DNA of 64,000 nt from Acetivibrio thermocellus ATCC 27405 (GCF_000015865.1 NC_009012.1:434001-498000), one strand, 5' to 3'; shown: positions 1 to 10,305, numbered from the stretch's first letter. Numbers and translations are program-made. Notes: a model not told the origin generated them from the sequence alone.

Positions 1-57
1 CTCAATTTTACCCTTCCACTCACCGTGAAGCCTTAGTGATTCTTTTCTGTAATCCAT
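1..57 (-). CDS. Malic enzyme, N-terminal fragment (runs off the window)
   Basis: Only the first 19 codons are inside the window. They begin at ATG (55-57, minus strand) with an optimal GGAGGT ribosome site at 67-72, and read MDYRKESLRLHGEWKGKIE. I recognise this as a bacterial NAD(P)-malic enzyme N-terminus, an oxidative decarboxylase making pyruvate from malate. The gene lies 52 bp downstream of malate dehydrogenase on the same strand, so the two are probably co-transcribed as a malate shunt (oxaloacetate to malate to pyruvate, moving electrons from NADH to NADPH). The identification rests on 19 residues plus context. Confidence 0.7.
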   Translation of the reverse strand, partial: MDYRKESLRLHGEWKGKIE

Positions 58-109
58 TTGATTCTACCTCCAAATTATATTATTAAATATCTGCGATATT
101 AATGCACAA

Positions 110-1066
110 TTATAAATTCTTAACTTCGTTCAATACTTTTTTAACCTGCTCCGCTGAGAATCTTAAAGCTTCTTCTTCTTCAGGAGTCAGATTAAATTGG
201 AGAACTTCCTGAACACCTTCGGAATTTACGATGGATGGAAGGCTTATTGCAACATCTTCTATTCCATACATGCCGTTTATAACGGTTCCTACGGTTCTTA
301 TTGTATTCTGATTCTTAAGGAGTGTTTCAACTATTGTGTTGATTGAAACTGCAATACCATAGTATGTTGCACCTTTGTTCTTGATAATGGTTGCACCCGC
401 AGTTTTAACATCTTCAGCGATTTTTTTCTTGTCTTCTTCTGTGAAATTGCATTTCGGATCATCGATATATTCGTTGATATTTTTACCGGCGATATGTGTG
501 CAGCTCCACAACGGAAGCTGTGAATCACCGTGTTCGCCTATTATGTAGCCGTGTACATTCTTTACGTCAACGCCCAATTTTTCGCTTAACAAGTATCTGA
601 ATCTGATACTGTCAAGTACGGTACCTGAACCTATAACTTTTCCCACAGGGAGGCCTGACCATTTTTGGATCATATAAGTTATAATGTCAACAGGATTGGA
701 TACTACAAGTATTACACCATGGTTGTAATACTTCATGATGTTTTGAGTTACTTCTTTTGCAATCATAACGTTTTTCTTTGCAAGGTCAAGACGTGTTTCA
801 CCAGGTTTTCTGTTGGCTCCGGCCGTGACTACGATAACATCACAGTCTTTAACGTCGGAATAATCACCGGCATACAATGACATCTGTCCCATAAATGGAA
901 GACCGTGGTTAATATCCATAGCCTCGCCTATGGCTTTTTCCTTGAAAACATCGATGAGAACAAGTTCATTTGCGGTTTGCCGCAAAGCCATTGTGAAGGC
1001 TGCAGACGCACCTACAAAACCAGCACCAATGATTGCAACTTTTGACCTACTTTTTACCATTTCCAT
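110..1066 (-). CDS. mdh: Malate dehydrogenase, LDH-like fold
   Basis: A 318-residue NAD-dependent 2-hydroxyacid dehydrogenase of the lactate/malate family that reduces oxaloacetate to malate in the cytoplasm. The Rossmann motif GAGFVG is near residue 15, the catalytic His is in GEHGDSQ near 185, and the substrate Arg is in the SNPVD...GSGTVLDSIRFR block. The deciding feature is the mobile specificity loop GANRKPGETR: lactate dehydrogenases carry Gln at the position (classically 102) where this protein has Arg, the malate dehydrogenase residue. Automatic annotation could easily call it L-lactate dehydrogenase. The start is preceded by AAAGGA. It is followed by malic enzyme on the same strand, which supports a malate-shunt role. 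Confidence 0.88.
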   Translation of the reverse strand: MEMVKSRSKVAIIGAGFVGASAAFTMALRQTANELVLIDVFKEKAIGEAMDINHGLPFMGQMSLYAGDYSDVKDCDVIVVTAGANRKPGETRLDLAKKNVMIAKEVTQNIMKYYNHGVILVVSNPVDIITYMIQKWSGLPVGKVIGSGTVLDSIRFRYLLSEKLGVDVKNVHGYIIGEHGDSQLPLWSCTHIAGKNINEYIDDPKCNFTEEDKKKIAEDVKTAGATIIKNKGATYYGIAVSINTIVETLLKNQNTIRTVGTVINGMYGIEDVAISLPSIVNSEGVQEVLQFNLTPEEEEALRFSAEQVKKVLNEVKNL

Positions 1067-1594
1067 ACCATTCCTTTCAATTACCCAGTATATTTAACGG
1101 TTAGTTCGTTTATAAATTTGAGATTAATTCTTTAAATTTTAACTGTGAACCCGGTTCACAGGTATTATCATTAATTTCAGTATATGTGTTTAATAAAAAT
1201 TAGTGAAAATTTGCAACTGCAAGCATTTAAAATTGTAAACGATAAATAAATCCAGGCAACAAATTTCCCCCATTTTAAATAGCCCAGTTAAACACATTGA
1301 TAACATTTTAACATTATTTTATATCTGCGTCCATAACTGAAAAAGGGAAATCCATTACTTTATGAAATCAAATTTTGAAGTTATCAAGAAATTATGACGA
1401 TTTTCTCCGTGGCATGCAAGATTTCGCGATATTTCATTCGTTTATATTAATTTTTTATGAAAACTGCGGTTTGGGCTGACAATTGCGATGGAAGTTTCAA
1501 TTAGACTTTTTGTCAAATATTATGTATAATAATATTATCTATAATAATGTATGAAAAAATTGTCCTAAGATGGAAGACGGGGGTGGTTTCATAT
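1067..1594. other. Intergenic region upstream of mdh with one perfect palindrome
   Basis: A 528-bp AT-rich stretch between the divergent mdh and the small membrane gene. No convincing gene was seen. The only strong structure is a 9+1+9 palindrome at 1143-1161 (listed separately), which lies upstream of mdh. Confidence 0.5.
1143..1161. promoter_or_regulatory. Perfect palindrome upstream of mdh, operator-like
   Basis: CTGTGAACC-C-GGTTCACAG has nine-base arms that match perfectly around one base, about 80 bp upstream of the mdh start. It resembles binding sites of dimeric repressors. It is reminiscent of Rex redox-repressor sites (TTGTGAA-N4-TTCACAA), but the centre is one base longer than the usual Rex spacing, so the regulator is not assigned. 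Confidence 0.5.
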
Positions 1595-1948
1595 ATGGTT
1601 AAATATCTGAAGAGGCAGGAAGAGTTGGTAGAAGAAGCTCTCTCAAAGGATAACTGTTCTGACTGGGAAAGTTTGAGAAATTATCATAAGTCCCAAATTG
1701 AATTTTTGCAGCATGAGAGACTTGTACATTTATTGGTAACATTGTCTTTTGGGTTTTTCTTTCTTATATCCGTTCTTGCCGCCGCGGTTTCGGAAAAATT
1801 TGAAATATTGCTTGTTTCCCTTCTTTTGTTGGTACTTTTGATACCTTATATTGCCCATTATTACAAACTGGAGAACGGAGTTCAGAGGCTTTATGAGCTT
1901 TATAACAAAATTGATGAAAAATGTGTAAGGAAAAACAAGACCGCCTGA
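1595..1948 (+). CDS. Small two-helix membrane protein, unknown function
   Basis: About 117 residues from ATG 1595, chosen over the upstream 1547 start because GGGGGTGG precedes it. The N-terminal half is charged and helical. Two hydrophobic segments follow (LVTLSFGFFFLISVLAAAV and ILLVSLLLLVLLIPYIA), then a basic tail. I do not recognise a family. The stop codon lies inside the hairpin that terminates the convergent phosphofructokinase gene, so the two genes share their 3' end. Confidence 0.6.
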   Translation: MVKYLKRQEELVEEALSKDNCSDWESLRNYHKSQIEFLQHERLVHLLVTLSFGFFFLISVLAAAVSEKFEILLVSLLLLVLLIPYIAHYYKLENGVQRLYELYNKIDEKCVRKNKTA

Positions 1949-1966
1949 GTTCTCACCCAGACGGTC
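1931..1966 (-). terminator. Intrinsic terminator of the phosphofructokinase gene
   Basis: GACCGTCTGGG pairs with CTCAGGCGGTC on the minus strand, followed by TTGTTTTTC. It overlaps the last codons of the convergent small membrane gene. Confidence 0.7.
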
Positions 1967-2019
1967 GGTATTGGCAGTTTCACTTTCGTTAGTCGATGTT
2001 TTTCATGCCGGCAAAGAAA

Positions 2020-3267
2020 TTATTTTCTTGCAAGAACCTTTTTCAGTTTTGCAAATCTTGGAAGACCATCTTCGATAGGAGGTCTTGATTCTCCCTGAAT
2101 TAACGGAAGAGCATACTTAATAAAGTCTTCTGTAAGGCCTGCTCCGTCAGGTTTAATCCATTCCAACGGAACTTTCTTCTCAGTATTTGCAACTTCACTG
2201 AGGTTCAGAAGCTTGATATTGCACTTGTATTCAGGACCTTCCGCTCTTTCAAAAGCAACCATGTAGTCTGTTTTCCCTTCAACGGCATATTGTACGGCTG
2301 CCTGTCCTGCAAGATAAGCTTCATTTACGTCGGTAAGAGAAGCTACGTGAGCTGCGCATCTTTGGAGAAGGCTGAATTCAATGCCGCGAACCTTTGCGCC
2401 GGTCTTCTCTTTAACAATGTTAGCCAGTGTTGAAGCAAGACCGCCCAACTGTGCATGTCCAAAGGAGTCTTTTGTTTTCGCAAGGTCTGAACCGTATTCG
2501 GAAATATATTTTCCGTTTTTGTCTTTGATACCTTCAGATACGGCTACAATAACCTTTCCGTTTTCTTTGTAGATTCTTGTCACATCTTCAACAAATTTGT
2601 CTATGTCAAAGGAAAGCTCGGGAAGGTATATCAAATCAGGACCATTGCCCTTGTATGAAGCCAAAGCTGCGGCAGCGGTAAGCCAGCCTGCGTTTCTTCC
2701 CATGATTTCGAGAATTGTTATCATTCCTGTATCGTAAACTCTTGCATCATGATAAACTTCCATAATGGATGTTGCTATATATTTTGCGGCACTTCCGTAA
2801 CCGGGGCAGTGGTCTGTTCCCCAAAGGTCGTTGTCTATTGTCTTCGGCACACCCATTACTCTGCACTCATAGCCAACCTTCTGCATGTATTTGCTGACCT
2901 TGTTGCAGGTGTCCATTGAGTCGTTTCCGCCATTGTAGAAGAAGTATCTGATATTGTATTTCTTGAATACTTCCAAAAGTCTCTTGTAATCCGTTTCATC
3001 CTCGTCTGCGTCTTTGAGTTTGTATCTTACAGAACCCAGAGCAGATGAAGGGGTAGTTTTTAAAAGTTCCAATTCATAAGGATCTTCCTTACTCATGTCA
3101 AAGAAGTTTTCTTCCAAAATACCCTTGATTCCATGAGCTGCTCCGTAAACTGCTGTGATACAATCCTGCTTTAAAGCTTCCTGAATAACACCAGCCGCAC
3201 TTGCGTTGATAACTGATGTCGGACCGCCGGATTGTCCGAATATGCATGCACCTTCTAAACGGCTCAT
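2020..3267 (-). CDS. pfp: 6-phosphofructokinase, pyrophosphate-dependent type
   Basis: A 415-residue PfkA-superfamily enzyme phosphorylating fructose 6-phosphate to fructose 1,6-bisphosphate. The N-terminal GQSGGPTSVIN loop, a GGNDS motif near residue 115 and PKTIDND near 141 are visible. In ATP-dependent enzymes these read GGDGS and PGTIDND; the bulkier residue at the second GGD position and Lys in PKTIDND are marks of pyrophosphate users, so I call PPi as donor. The start has AGGAGG at the right distance. An IS30-family element separates it from the divergent aldolase gene. PPi-dependent glycolysis is well established in C. thermocellum. Confidence 0.9.
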   Translation of the reverse strand: MSRLEGACIFGQSGGPTSVINASAAGVIQEALKQDCITAVYGAAHGIKGILEENFFDMSKEDPYELELLKTTPSSALGSVRYKLKDADEDETDYKRLLEVFKKYNIRYFFYNGGNDSMDTCNKVSKYMQKVGYECRVMGVPKTIDNDLWGTDHCPGYGSAAKYIATSIMEVYHDARVYDTGMITILEIMGRNAGWLTAAAALASYKGNGPDLIYLPELSFDIDKFVEDVTRIYKENGKVIVAVSEGIKDKNGKYISEYGSDLAKTKDSFGHAQLGGLASTLANIVKEKTGAKVRGIEFSLLQRCAAHVASLTDVNEAYLAGQAAVQYAVEGKTDYMVAFERAEGPEYKCNIKLLNLSEVANTEKKVPLEWIKPDGAGLTEDFIKYALPLIQGESRPPIEDGLPRFAKLKKVLARK

Positions 3268-3394
3268 ATTAAAACCTCCTTAAAGTATGTAAAATATATG
3301 TGTTTCTGCTATAATGTTAAATTTTAAACACAACTAAATAAAAATATAACATAATTGATTTTGAAATGCAATTCTGCATAAACCAAAAATATGA

Positions 3395-3408
3395 ATTAAT
3401 TTTTATTT
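3395..3408. repeat. Left 14-bp direct repeat flanking the IS30-family element
   Basis: ATTAATTTTTATTT is repeated exactly at 4794-4807 and brackets the element's terminal repeats symmetrically. It reads as a long target-site duplication. Confidence 0.6.
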
Positions 3409-4793
<1,385 letters not shown>

Positions 4794-4807
4794 ATTAATT
4801 TTTATTT
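4794..4807. repeat. Right 14-bp direct repeat flanking the IS30-family element
   Basis: Exact copy of 3395-3408. The remaining 105 bp to the aldolase start still contain candidate promoters, for example TTGATT at 4813 with TAAAAT at 4835. Confidence 0.6.
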
Positions 4808-4912
4808 TATCCTTGATTTTCGATTTTAATTTGATAAAATAAATATGATAAAAACTTAACAAGAGTGGCTATAATAACTAATACACTATATTTAATATAA
4901 GGAGTTGAAAAT

Positions 4913-5842
4913 ATGCCATTAGTTACCAGTACTGAAATGTTTAAAAAAGCCTACGAAGGCAAATACGCTATAGGTGCTTTCAATGTTAACAATATGGAAA
5001 TTATTCAAGGTATTACCGAAGCGGCGAAGGAAGTTAATGCACCGTTGATTCTTCAAGTTTCCGCAGGTGCAAGAAAGTATGCAAATCATACATACCTGGT
5101 AAAACTTGTTGAAGCCGCTGTTGAAGAGACGGGACTTCCTATCTGCCTGCATCTTGACCATGGTGACAGCTTCGAGCTTTGTAAATCATGTATTGACGGC
5201 GGATTTACATCCGTTATGATTGACGGTTCCCATCTTCCTTTTGAAGAGAACATAAAACTTACAAAGCAGGTTGTTGACTACGCTCACTCAAAAGGTGTTG
5301 TTGTTGAAGGAGAGCTGGGAAGACTTGCAGGTATAGAAGACGATGTTAATGTGTCTGAGGCTGACGCTGCATTTACCGACCCTGACCAGGCTGAAGAGTT
5401 TGTAAAGAGAACAGGTGTTGATTCCCTGGCCATAGCAATTGGTACCAGCCATGGTGCTTACAAATTTAAGGGAGAAGCAAAATTAAGATTTGATATATTG
5501 GAAGAGATTGAAAAGAGACTTCCGGGATTCCCGATTGTTTTGCACGGTGCTTCCTCAGTTATACCCGAATACGTTGATATGATTAACAAATATGGCGGAG
5601 ATATGCCCGGAGCGAAGGGTGTACCGGAAGACATGCTCAGAAAGGCTGCTTCCATGGCTGTCTGCAAGATAAACATAGACTCAGACTTAAGACTTGCCAT
5701 GACAGCGACAATCAGGAAGTACTTTGCTGAAAATCCGTCACACTTTGACCCAAGACAGTACTTAGGTCCCGCAAGAAATGCAATTAAAGAGCTTGTTAAA
5801 CACAAAATTGTTAATGTTCTTGGATGCGACGGAAAAGCTTAA
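4913..5842 (+). CDS. fba: Fructose-1,6-bisphosphate aldolase, class II
   Basis: A 309-residue zinc-dependent aldolase splitting fructose 1,6-bisphosphate into dihydroxyacetone phosphate and glyceraldehyde 3-phosphate. Visible motifs are HLDHGDS (zinc/catalytic Asp-His, near residue 82), the GELGRLAGIED segment, GTSHGAYK with a zinc His near 180, and VLHGASSV (third zinc His, near 208), followed by the NIDSDLR phosphate-binding block. The start has AAGGAG. It stands divergent from phosphofructokinase; its promoter region now abuts the right end of the IS30-family element. Confidence 0.95.
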   Translation: MPLVTSTEMFKKAYEGKYAIGAFNVNNMEIIQGITEAAKEVNAPLILQVSAGARKYANHTYLVKLVEAAVEETGLPICLHLDHGDSFELCKSCIDGGFTSVMIDGSHLPFEENIKLTKQVVDYAHSKGVVVEGELGRLAGIEDDVNVSEADAAFTDPDQAEEFVKRTGVDSLAIAIGTSHGAYKFKGEAKLRFDILEEIEKRLPGFPIVLHGASSVIPEYVDMINKYGGDMPGAKGVPEDMLRKAASMAVCKINIDSDLRLAMTATIRKYFAENPSHFDPRQYLGPARNAIKELVKHKIVNVLGCDGKA

Positions 5843-5867
5843 TATTTCAAATTGTGATATAATAAAT

Positions 5868-5899
5868 AGTGGAGGTCGGTTGCTGACCTTCACTTTTTA
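5868..5899 (+). terminator. Intrinsic terminator after fba
   Basis: AGTGGAGGTC pairs with GACCTTCACT (one G-T pair) around a short loop, followed by TTTTTA. Confidence 0.75.
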
Positions 5900-5923
5900 T
5901 GTTTACTAATAAATATAACAAAT

Positions 5924-6505
5924 ATGGAACAGAAAGGCATGAATACAAATATGGACAATTTTGAAACTGCCGGCAATGGAAACAGCAAAAAGCAAAAAGT
6001 TTTCAAAGAAATTGTCAGCTGGTCATTGTGTTTGCTGGGAGCCTTTATAATAGCTCTTTTGCTTACAAAGTATGTTATTGTGAATGCGTATGTTCCCACC
6101 GGCTCAATGGAAAATACGATTATGCCGGGAGACAGGATTATTGCAAGCAGGATCCATTATTATTTTTCCGAGCCTAAAAGAGGAGATATTGTGGTGTTCC
6201 GATATCCGGACAATGAAGAGGTGCTTTATGTAAAGAGGATTATCGGGCTTCCGAATGAAACAGTGGAAATAAAGGACGGAAATGTGTATATTAACGGAAA
6301 GCTCCTTGAGGAACCATATATTAAAGAAAAGGCATACGGGGATTTTGGACCTTATGAAGTTCCAGAAGGCTGTTATTTTATGCTGGGGGACAACAGAAAC
6401 GGTTCCACGGATTCGAGAAGATGGACCAATAAATATGTTAAAAAAGAAAAGATTCTTGGAAAAGCTCTTTTTAAATATTTTCCTGGGTTTAAGATTTTAT
6501 GGTAA
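5924..6505 (+). CDS. lepB: Signal peptidase I
   Basis: A 193-residue S26 membrane protease that cleaves signal peptides of exported proteins. One N-terminal transmembrane helix (LLGAFIIALLLTKYVIV) is followed by the serine box VPTGSMENT (nucleophile Ser), VKRIIGLP with the general-base Lys, and the GDNRNGSTDSR box, giving a complete Ser-Lys dyad. The start is ambiguous: ATGs at 5924, 5939 and 5951 are all in frame and before the helix, and the only ribosome-site-like AAAGG (5933) best serves 5951, although its spacing is long. Confidence 0.92.
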   Translation: MEQKGMNTNMDNFETAGNGNSKKQKVFKEIVSWSLCLLGAFIIALLLTKYVIVNAYVPTGSMENTIMPGDRIIASRIHYYFSEPKRGDIVVFRYPDNEEVLYVKRIIGLPNETVEIKDGNVYINGKLLEEPYIKEKAYGDFGPYEVPEGCYFMLGDNRNGSTDSRRWTNKYVKKEKILGKALFKYFPGFKILW

Positions 6506-6518
6506 GACAAATGTTTTT

Positions 6519-6549
6519 AAAAGCTCGGATGTCATTCTGAGCTTTGTTT
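6519..6549 (+). terminator. Intrinsic terminator after lepB
   Basis: AAAGCTCGGA and TCTGAGCTTT form a hairpin followed by a short T-rich run. Confidence 0.65.
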
Positions 6550-6599
6550 ATATAAAAGCGTTTTTATAATAACATTGAACTTAAGGTTGAAAGTGTGAT

Positions 6600-6646
6600 A
6601 ATATTGAATTGGAATTGAATTGGAATTAAATTGGAATTGCAATAAA
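6600..6646. repeat. Short GGAATT tandem repeats
   Basis: The unit GAATTGGAATT is repeated about three to four times with small changes in the gap before the foldase gene. It looks like simple-sequence slippage and no function is evident. Confidence 0.5.
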
Positions 6647-6775
6647 TACTGCGATAAATACATTGTAAAAAATTAATTTTGCAAAAACTAATCTTTGAGT
6701 GAAATTTATATTGTCAGAGAATTTATATTATCAAGCTTATATTATGATAAAAATTCTATGTGGGGGTTGTTCAAT

Positions 6776-8167
6776 ATGGTACATAAAAAGAAAACAGCTG
6801 TTATAACCGGTGTGGCGGTTTTGGTTGGTATAGTGATTATTGCTTTGGCGGTGGGATATAATTATTATTCCAAAAGAAACAAGCCCCAGGAGTCCAAAGA
6901 GTTTGGTTTTCAGGCTCTTAAAATTAACGGCACTTATGTGAGTACAGATATTATGAAAGAAGAAAGGAATAAGTTTTTTGAAAAGTATAAAAGAAATGCG
7001 GATGTTTTGAGAATGAATGATCACGAACGCAATGACATGCTTTTGGACCAGGTGATTGAAAGACTTTTACTGGAAGACTATGTAAACAACAAATCCGGTG
7101 TAACTGCAACGGACAGTGAAGTGGAGGATTACATAAACAGGTTTATTAAACCAAGATACGGAGATTCCCTCGGTACATTTATGAGTTCCCAGGGGTACAC
7201 AAACGAAGAGGAGATGAAAGCCGGTATCAAGGAGTACATATTAAAGCACAAAGCCTTGTACAAAGCTGCAAAAGAGAAAAATGTGACTTTGACCGAGCAG
7301 GAACTGGATGAAGGCTACGAAAAACACAAGATTCAAAACAAGAAAGTTGACATAAGGCATATATTTATCTCCAGCCAGGAAAGGGGCAAGGAGGAGGCTA
7401 AAAAGCTGGCCGACGAGATTTATAACAGACTTAAGAACAATGAAGATTTTGAAACTCTGGCAAAGCAATATTCCGATGACGAGAAAACTAAAGAATCGGG
7501 AGGAGTGATCACGGAACTTCGAGCAGGTTTCAATGAAGCGGTCTTTGACAATGCGGTTTTTACGGCAGAGGCCGGGCAGTTGCTGGAGCCGATAGAGGTT
7601 GCCAGGGGATATGAGATTGTATATGTGGACAAGGTTACGGATTTTTACAGAACCAGAGACGAGTATGCGGAACTCCTTACAGTGGATAAATTTATGCAGT
7701 CCGATGCATACAAGGAATGGTTCGAGGAATACAAGAAAAACTATGATATAGAGATAACGGATCCGGCAATGAAGGCGTTCAGGCTTTTCAGAGAAAAGCA
7801 GTATAATGAAGCCGGAGCACTCTATGAAGAACTTTACAAGTCGGAAAAAGATGCATACTATATTGAAATGGCATGTGAGGCATACAAACTTGCCGAGAAT
7901 TGGGCCGGACTTATTGAAGCTGGCAAATTGGCAGTTAAAGAAAATCCTGATTTCGTTAATTATTATTTATACCAGGCAGAGGGAGAATTTAAGGTCGGAG
8001 ACGCCAATAAAGCTAAAGAGTTGTTGAAAGAGGCGGAGAAAAAGGCGGGAGACAATACATATTTCCTGGATTTGATTCGAAAAATGTATGAGAGCCAGGG
8101 CCTTGCCGAAGATGTCGAAAGAATAGACCGGAAATTTCAGGAAATATCTGAGAAATTGAAAGGATAA
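6776..8167 (+). CDS. Membrane-anchored peptidyl-prolyl isomerase (PrsA/SurA-like foldase)
   Basis: A 463-residue exported foldase. I choose ATG 6776 (GGGGG just upstream) rather than 6695, because the protein then begins with a basic patch and one transmembrane anchor (TAVITGVAVLVGIVIIALAVG) without a lipobox. A SurA-N-like helical region follows, then a parvulin domain around residues 185-295 (DIRHIFISS, AKQYSDDEKTKESGG, FTAEAGQLLEPIEVARGYEIVYV). The C-terminal 120 residues resemble tetratricopeptide repeats (YNEAGALYEELYKSEKD, AGLIEAGKLAVKENPDF). It probably helps fold secreted proteins at the outer face of the membrane. Confidence 0.85.
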   Translation: MVHKKKTAVITGVAVLVGIVIIALAVGYNYYSKRNKPQESKEFGFQALKINGTYVSTDIMKEERNKFFEKYKRNADVLRMNDHERNDMLLDQVIERLLLEDYVNNKSGVTATDSEVEDYINRFIKPRYGDSLGTFMSSQGYTNEEEMKAGIKEYILKHKALYKAAKEKNVTLTEQELDEGYEKHKIQNKKVDIRHIFISSQERGKEEAKKLADEIYNRLKNNEDFETLAKQYSDDEKTKESGGVITELRAGFNEAVFDNAVFTAEAGQLLEPIEVARGYEIVYVDKVTDFYRTRDEYAELLTVDKFMQSDAYKEWFEEYKKNYDIEITDPAMKAFRLFREKQYNEAGALYEELYKSEKDAYYIEMACEAYKLAENWAGLIEAGKLAVKENPDFVNYYLYQAEGEFKVGDANKAKELLKEAEKKAGDNTYFLDLIRKMYESQGLAEDVERIDRKFQEISEKLKG

Positions 8168-8225
8168 ACATAAATTTGAATAATCCATGTCCTGTAAGTA
8201 AATAATAAGCTCTGAGGTGTTGAAA

Positions 8226-9218
8226 ATGGACGTAAAAGTCGGAATACCCAGAGCTTTATTTTATTATCAGTATTATCCCCTCTGGAAAACTTTCTTTGAG
8301 GAGCTTGATGCACAAGTAGTATTGTCGGAACATACCACAGCTAAAATCCTGGATGAAGGTATAAAGTCATGCGTTTCCGAAGCTTGTTTGCCCGTAAAGA
8401 TTTTTTACGGTCATGTAATGAATATAAAAGACAAAGTTGATTATTTGTTTATACCAAGATTTACAAGCATATCAAAAAAAGAATATATATGCCCGAAGTT
8501 TGGTGGATTGCCTGATATGATAAGAAACAGCATAAAAGGTCTCCCACCGTTGATTGATACAGAGATTAACCTAAGAAAGTCCAAAAAAAATGCAATAAAA
8601 GCCGCAATGGAGACAGGCGGTTTTTTTACAAAGGATAAAAGAAAAATAGAGAGAGCATATAAAAAGGCTTTGGAAAGCTACAGGGAATTTAATGAGAAAA
8701 TAAAGCAGGGAGCGCTTCCCTCTGATATTTTGGACAGAAAGCTAAATGTAATAAAGAAAAGCAATGAGCCTGAACTTAACATTTTAGTGATAGGTCATGT
8801 CTACAATCTGTATGATAGCTTTATCAATATGGATTTGATAGACAAGCTGAGAAAAAATGGAGTAAAAATAATGACCATAGATATGGTGGAAGAGGATATT
8901 GCAAGGAAAAATGCCGGCCTGCTTCCCAAAAAGATGTTCTGGAATTTTGGAAGCAGGGCTTTTGGAAGCGTGATGAATTTTTTGGATAAGGAAGATATAG
9001 ACGGGATAATATATTTAATGAGTTTTGGCTGCGGAGTGGATTCTTTCGTGTGTGATTTGATAGAAAGGAGAGTAAGAAAAACAAAGGATGTTCCTTTTAT
9101 AATTCTGACATTGGATGAACATTCCGGCCAGGCGGGCATGGATACAAGGCTTGAGGCTTTTATTGACATGGTCAGATGGAGGTATCGAAATGAAAATAAC
9201 GTTTCCGCATATGGGTAA
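8226..9218 (+). CDS. DUF2229 protein, acyl-CoA dehydratase activase-related (first of two)
   Basis: About 330 residues from ATG 8226, with GAGGTG seven bases upstream. It begins MDVKVGIPRALFYYQYYPLW, the hallmark start of DUF2229 proteins, and carries conserved cysteines (SCVSEACLPVK near residue 57, YICPKFGG near 90, FGCGVDSFVCD near 265). Related modules are fused to BadF/HgdC activase domains in large clostridial proteins; here they are separate genes. It overlaps the next gene by 29 bp, and a third gene encodes the activase, so the three products probably form one iron-sulfur machine. The substrate is unknown; no HgdAB-like dehydratase is nearby. Confidence 0.75.
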   Translation: MDVKVGIPRALFYYQYYPLWKTFFEELDAQVVLSEHTTAKILDEGIKSCVSEACLPVKIFYGHVMNIKDKVDYLFIPRFTSISKKEYICPKFGGLPDMIRNSIKGLPPLIDTEINLRKSKKNAIKAAMETGGFFTKDKRKIERAYKKALESYREFNEKIKQGALPSDILDRKLNVIKKSNEPELNILVIGHVYNLYDSFINMDLIDKLRKNGVKIMTIDMVEEDIARKNAGLLPKKMFWNFGSRAFGSVMNFLDKEDIDGIIYLMSFGCGVDSFVCDLIERRVRKTKDVPFIILTLDEHSGQAGMDTRLEAFIDMVRWRYRNENNVSAYG

Positions 9219-10305
9219 CACATACATTGCAGTAAAGGCTCTTTTGGACGATATCGGAGCAGAGTATGTTATTCCTCCTTTAAACAGCAAACGTTCTTTG
9301 GAACTGGGAACAAAGTATGCTCCGGAAATGGCATGCCTGCCCCTTAAAATCAATATTGGAAATTATATTGAGGCTTACGAAAAAGGAGCGGATACAATTC
9401 TGACTGCCGGCGGACGGGGGCCTTGCAGATTTGGGTACTATTGTGAAATGTGCAGGGAAATACTTAATGACAACGGATATACCATGGATGTGATAGTTTT
9501 GGAACCTCCGGATGTGGAAATTATGAAATTTATCGGCAAAATCAGAAAGCTTGCAGGCGGTCTTAATATATACCATATTTTAAAGGTAATAAAAAACACA
9601 ACTATTGTGGCCCAAAGGGTGGATGAACTTGAACGTTTGGCATTTAAAATCCGCCCCAGAGAGCTTAGGAAGGGAAGTACTGACAGAATTTATGAAGGCT
9701 TTCGCAGAAAAGTAATTGACGTAAAAGGTTCGCAGGAAATTCTAAAGCTTGTGGAGGATACCAAGAATCAGCTTTTGAAACTCGAAATAGACAAAGATGC
9801 AAGGCCGCTTAAGATCGCTATTGTCGGGGAAATTTACACGACAATAGACTCCTATACCAGTTTTAATATTGATTCGATATTGGGCGGCATGGGTGTTGAG
9901 GTACACAGGGCAAACACCATCAGCGGCTGGATAATCGAGCATATACTGAAAGCAGTTGTTCCGTTTACAAAAGACAAAAGATATGCTGAGGCTGCAAAGC
10001 CTTATCTGGGCACCATGATAGGAGGGCATGCCCAGGAAACTATTGGGAATACGGTGCTTTATGCCAAAGACGGCTTTGACGGGATAATACAGATTTATCC
10101 TTTAACCTGTATGCCGGAAATAGTGGCAGAGAGTATACTTCCTGCTGTGGAAAGAGATTATAACATACCCATACTTACCTTGATTATTGATGAGATGACG
10201 GGAGAAGCCGGGTATATGACAAGGATAGAAGCTTTTGTGGATTTACTGAGAAAAAGAAGGGAGAGAGGAGAAATTGCTGAAAACCTCGTATTATCTGGGA
10301 ATTGA
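9190..10305 (+). CDS. Acyl-CoA dehydratase activase-related protein (second of two)
   Basis: About 371 residues from ATG 9190, preceded by GGAGGT inside the end of the upstream gene; the longer 9115 start would overlap far more. It begins MKITFPHMGNTYIAVKALL. Cysteine-rich segments include MACLPLKINIGNYIEA, RGPCRFGYYCEMC and QIYPLTCMPEIVAES, the last a pattern also seen in HgdB-like subunits. The C-terminus (LIIDEMTGEAGYMTRIEAF) parallels that of the preceding gene (LTLDEHSGQAGMDTRLEAF), so the two are distant paralogues. It overlaps the activase gene by 32 bp. Confidence 0.72.
   Translation: MKITFPHMGNTYIAVKALLDDIGAEYVIPPLNSKRSLELGTKYAPEMACLPLKINIGNYIEAYEKGADTILTAGGRGPCRFGYYCEMCREILNDNGYTMDVIVLEPPDVEIMKFIGKIRKLAGGLNIYHILKVIKNTTIVAQRVDELERLAFKIRPRELRKGSTDRIYEGFRRKVIDVKGSQEILKLVEDTKNQLLKLEIDKDARPLKIAIVGEIYTTIDSYTSFNIDSILGGMGVEVHRANTISGWIIEHILKAVVPFTKDKRYAEAAKPYLGTMIGGHAQETIGNTVLYAKDGFDGIIQIYPLTCMPEIVAESILPAVERDYNIPILTLIIDEMTGEAGYMTRIEAFVDLLRKRRERGEIAENLVLSGN

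Noticed and set aside
331-528. Small plus- or minus-strand frames inside mdh and many other genes
   Set aside because: They lie antisense or out of frame within well-supported genes and have no ribosome sites or family features.
1143-1161. Rex redox-repressor site
   Set aside because: The arms are similar, but the central spacing is one base too long for the usual TTGTGAA-N4-TTCACAA form; kept only as an unassigned operator.
6600-6646. CRISPR-like repeats
   Set aside because: The units are short, adjacent and degenerate with no spacers; simple-sequence slippage.
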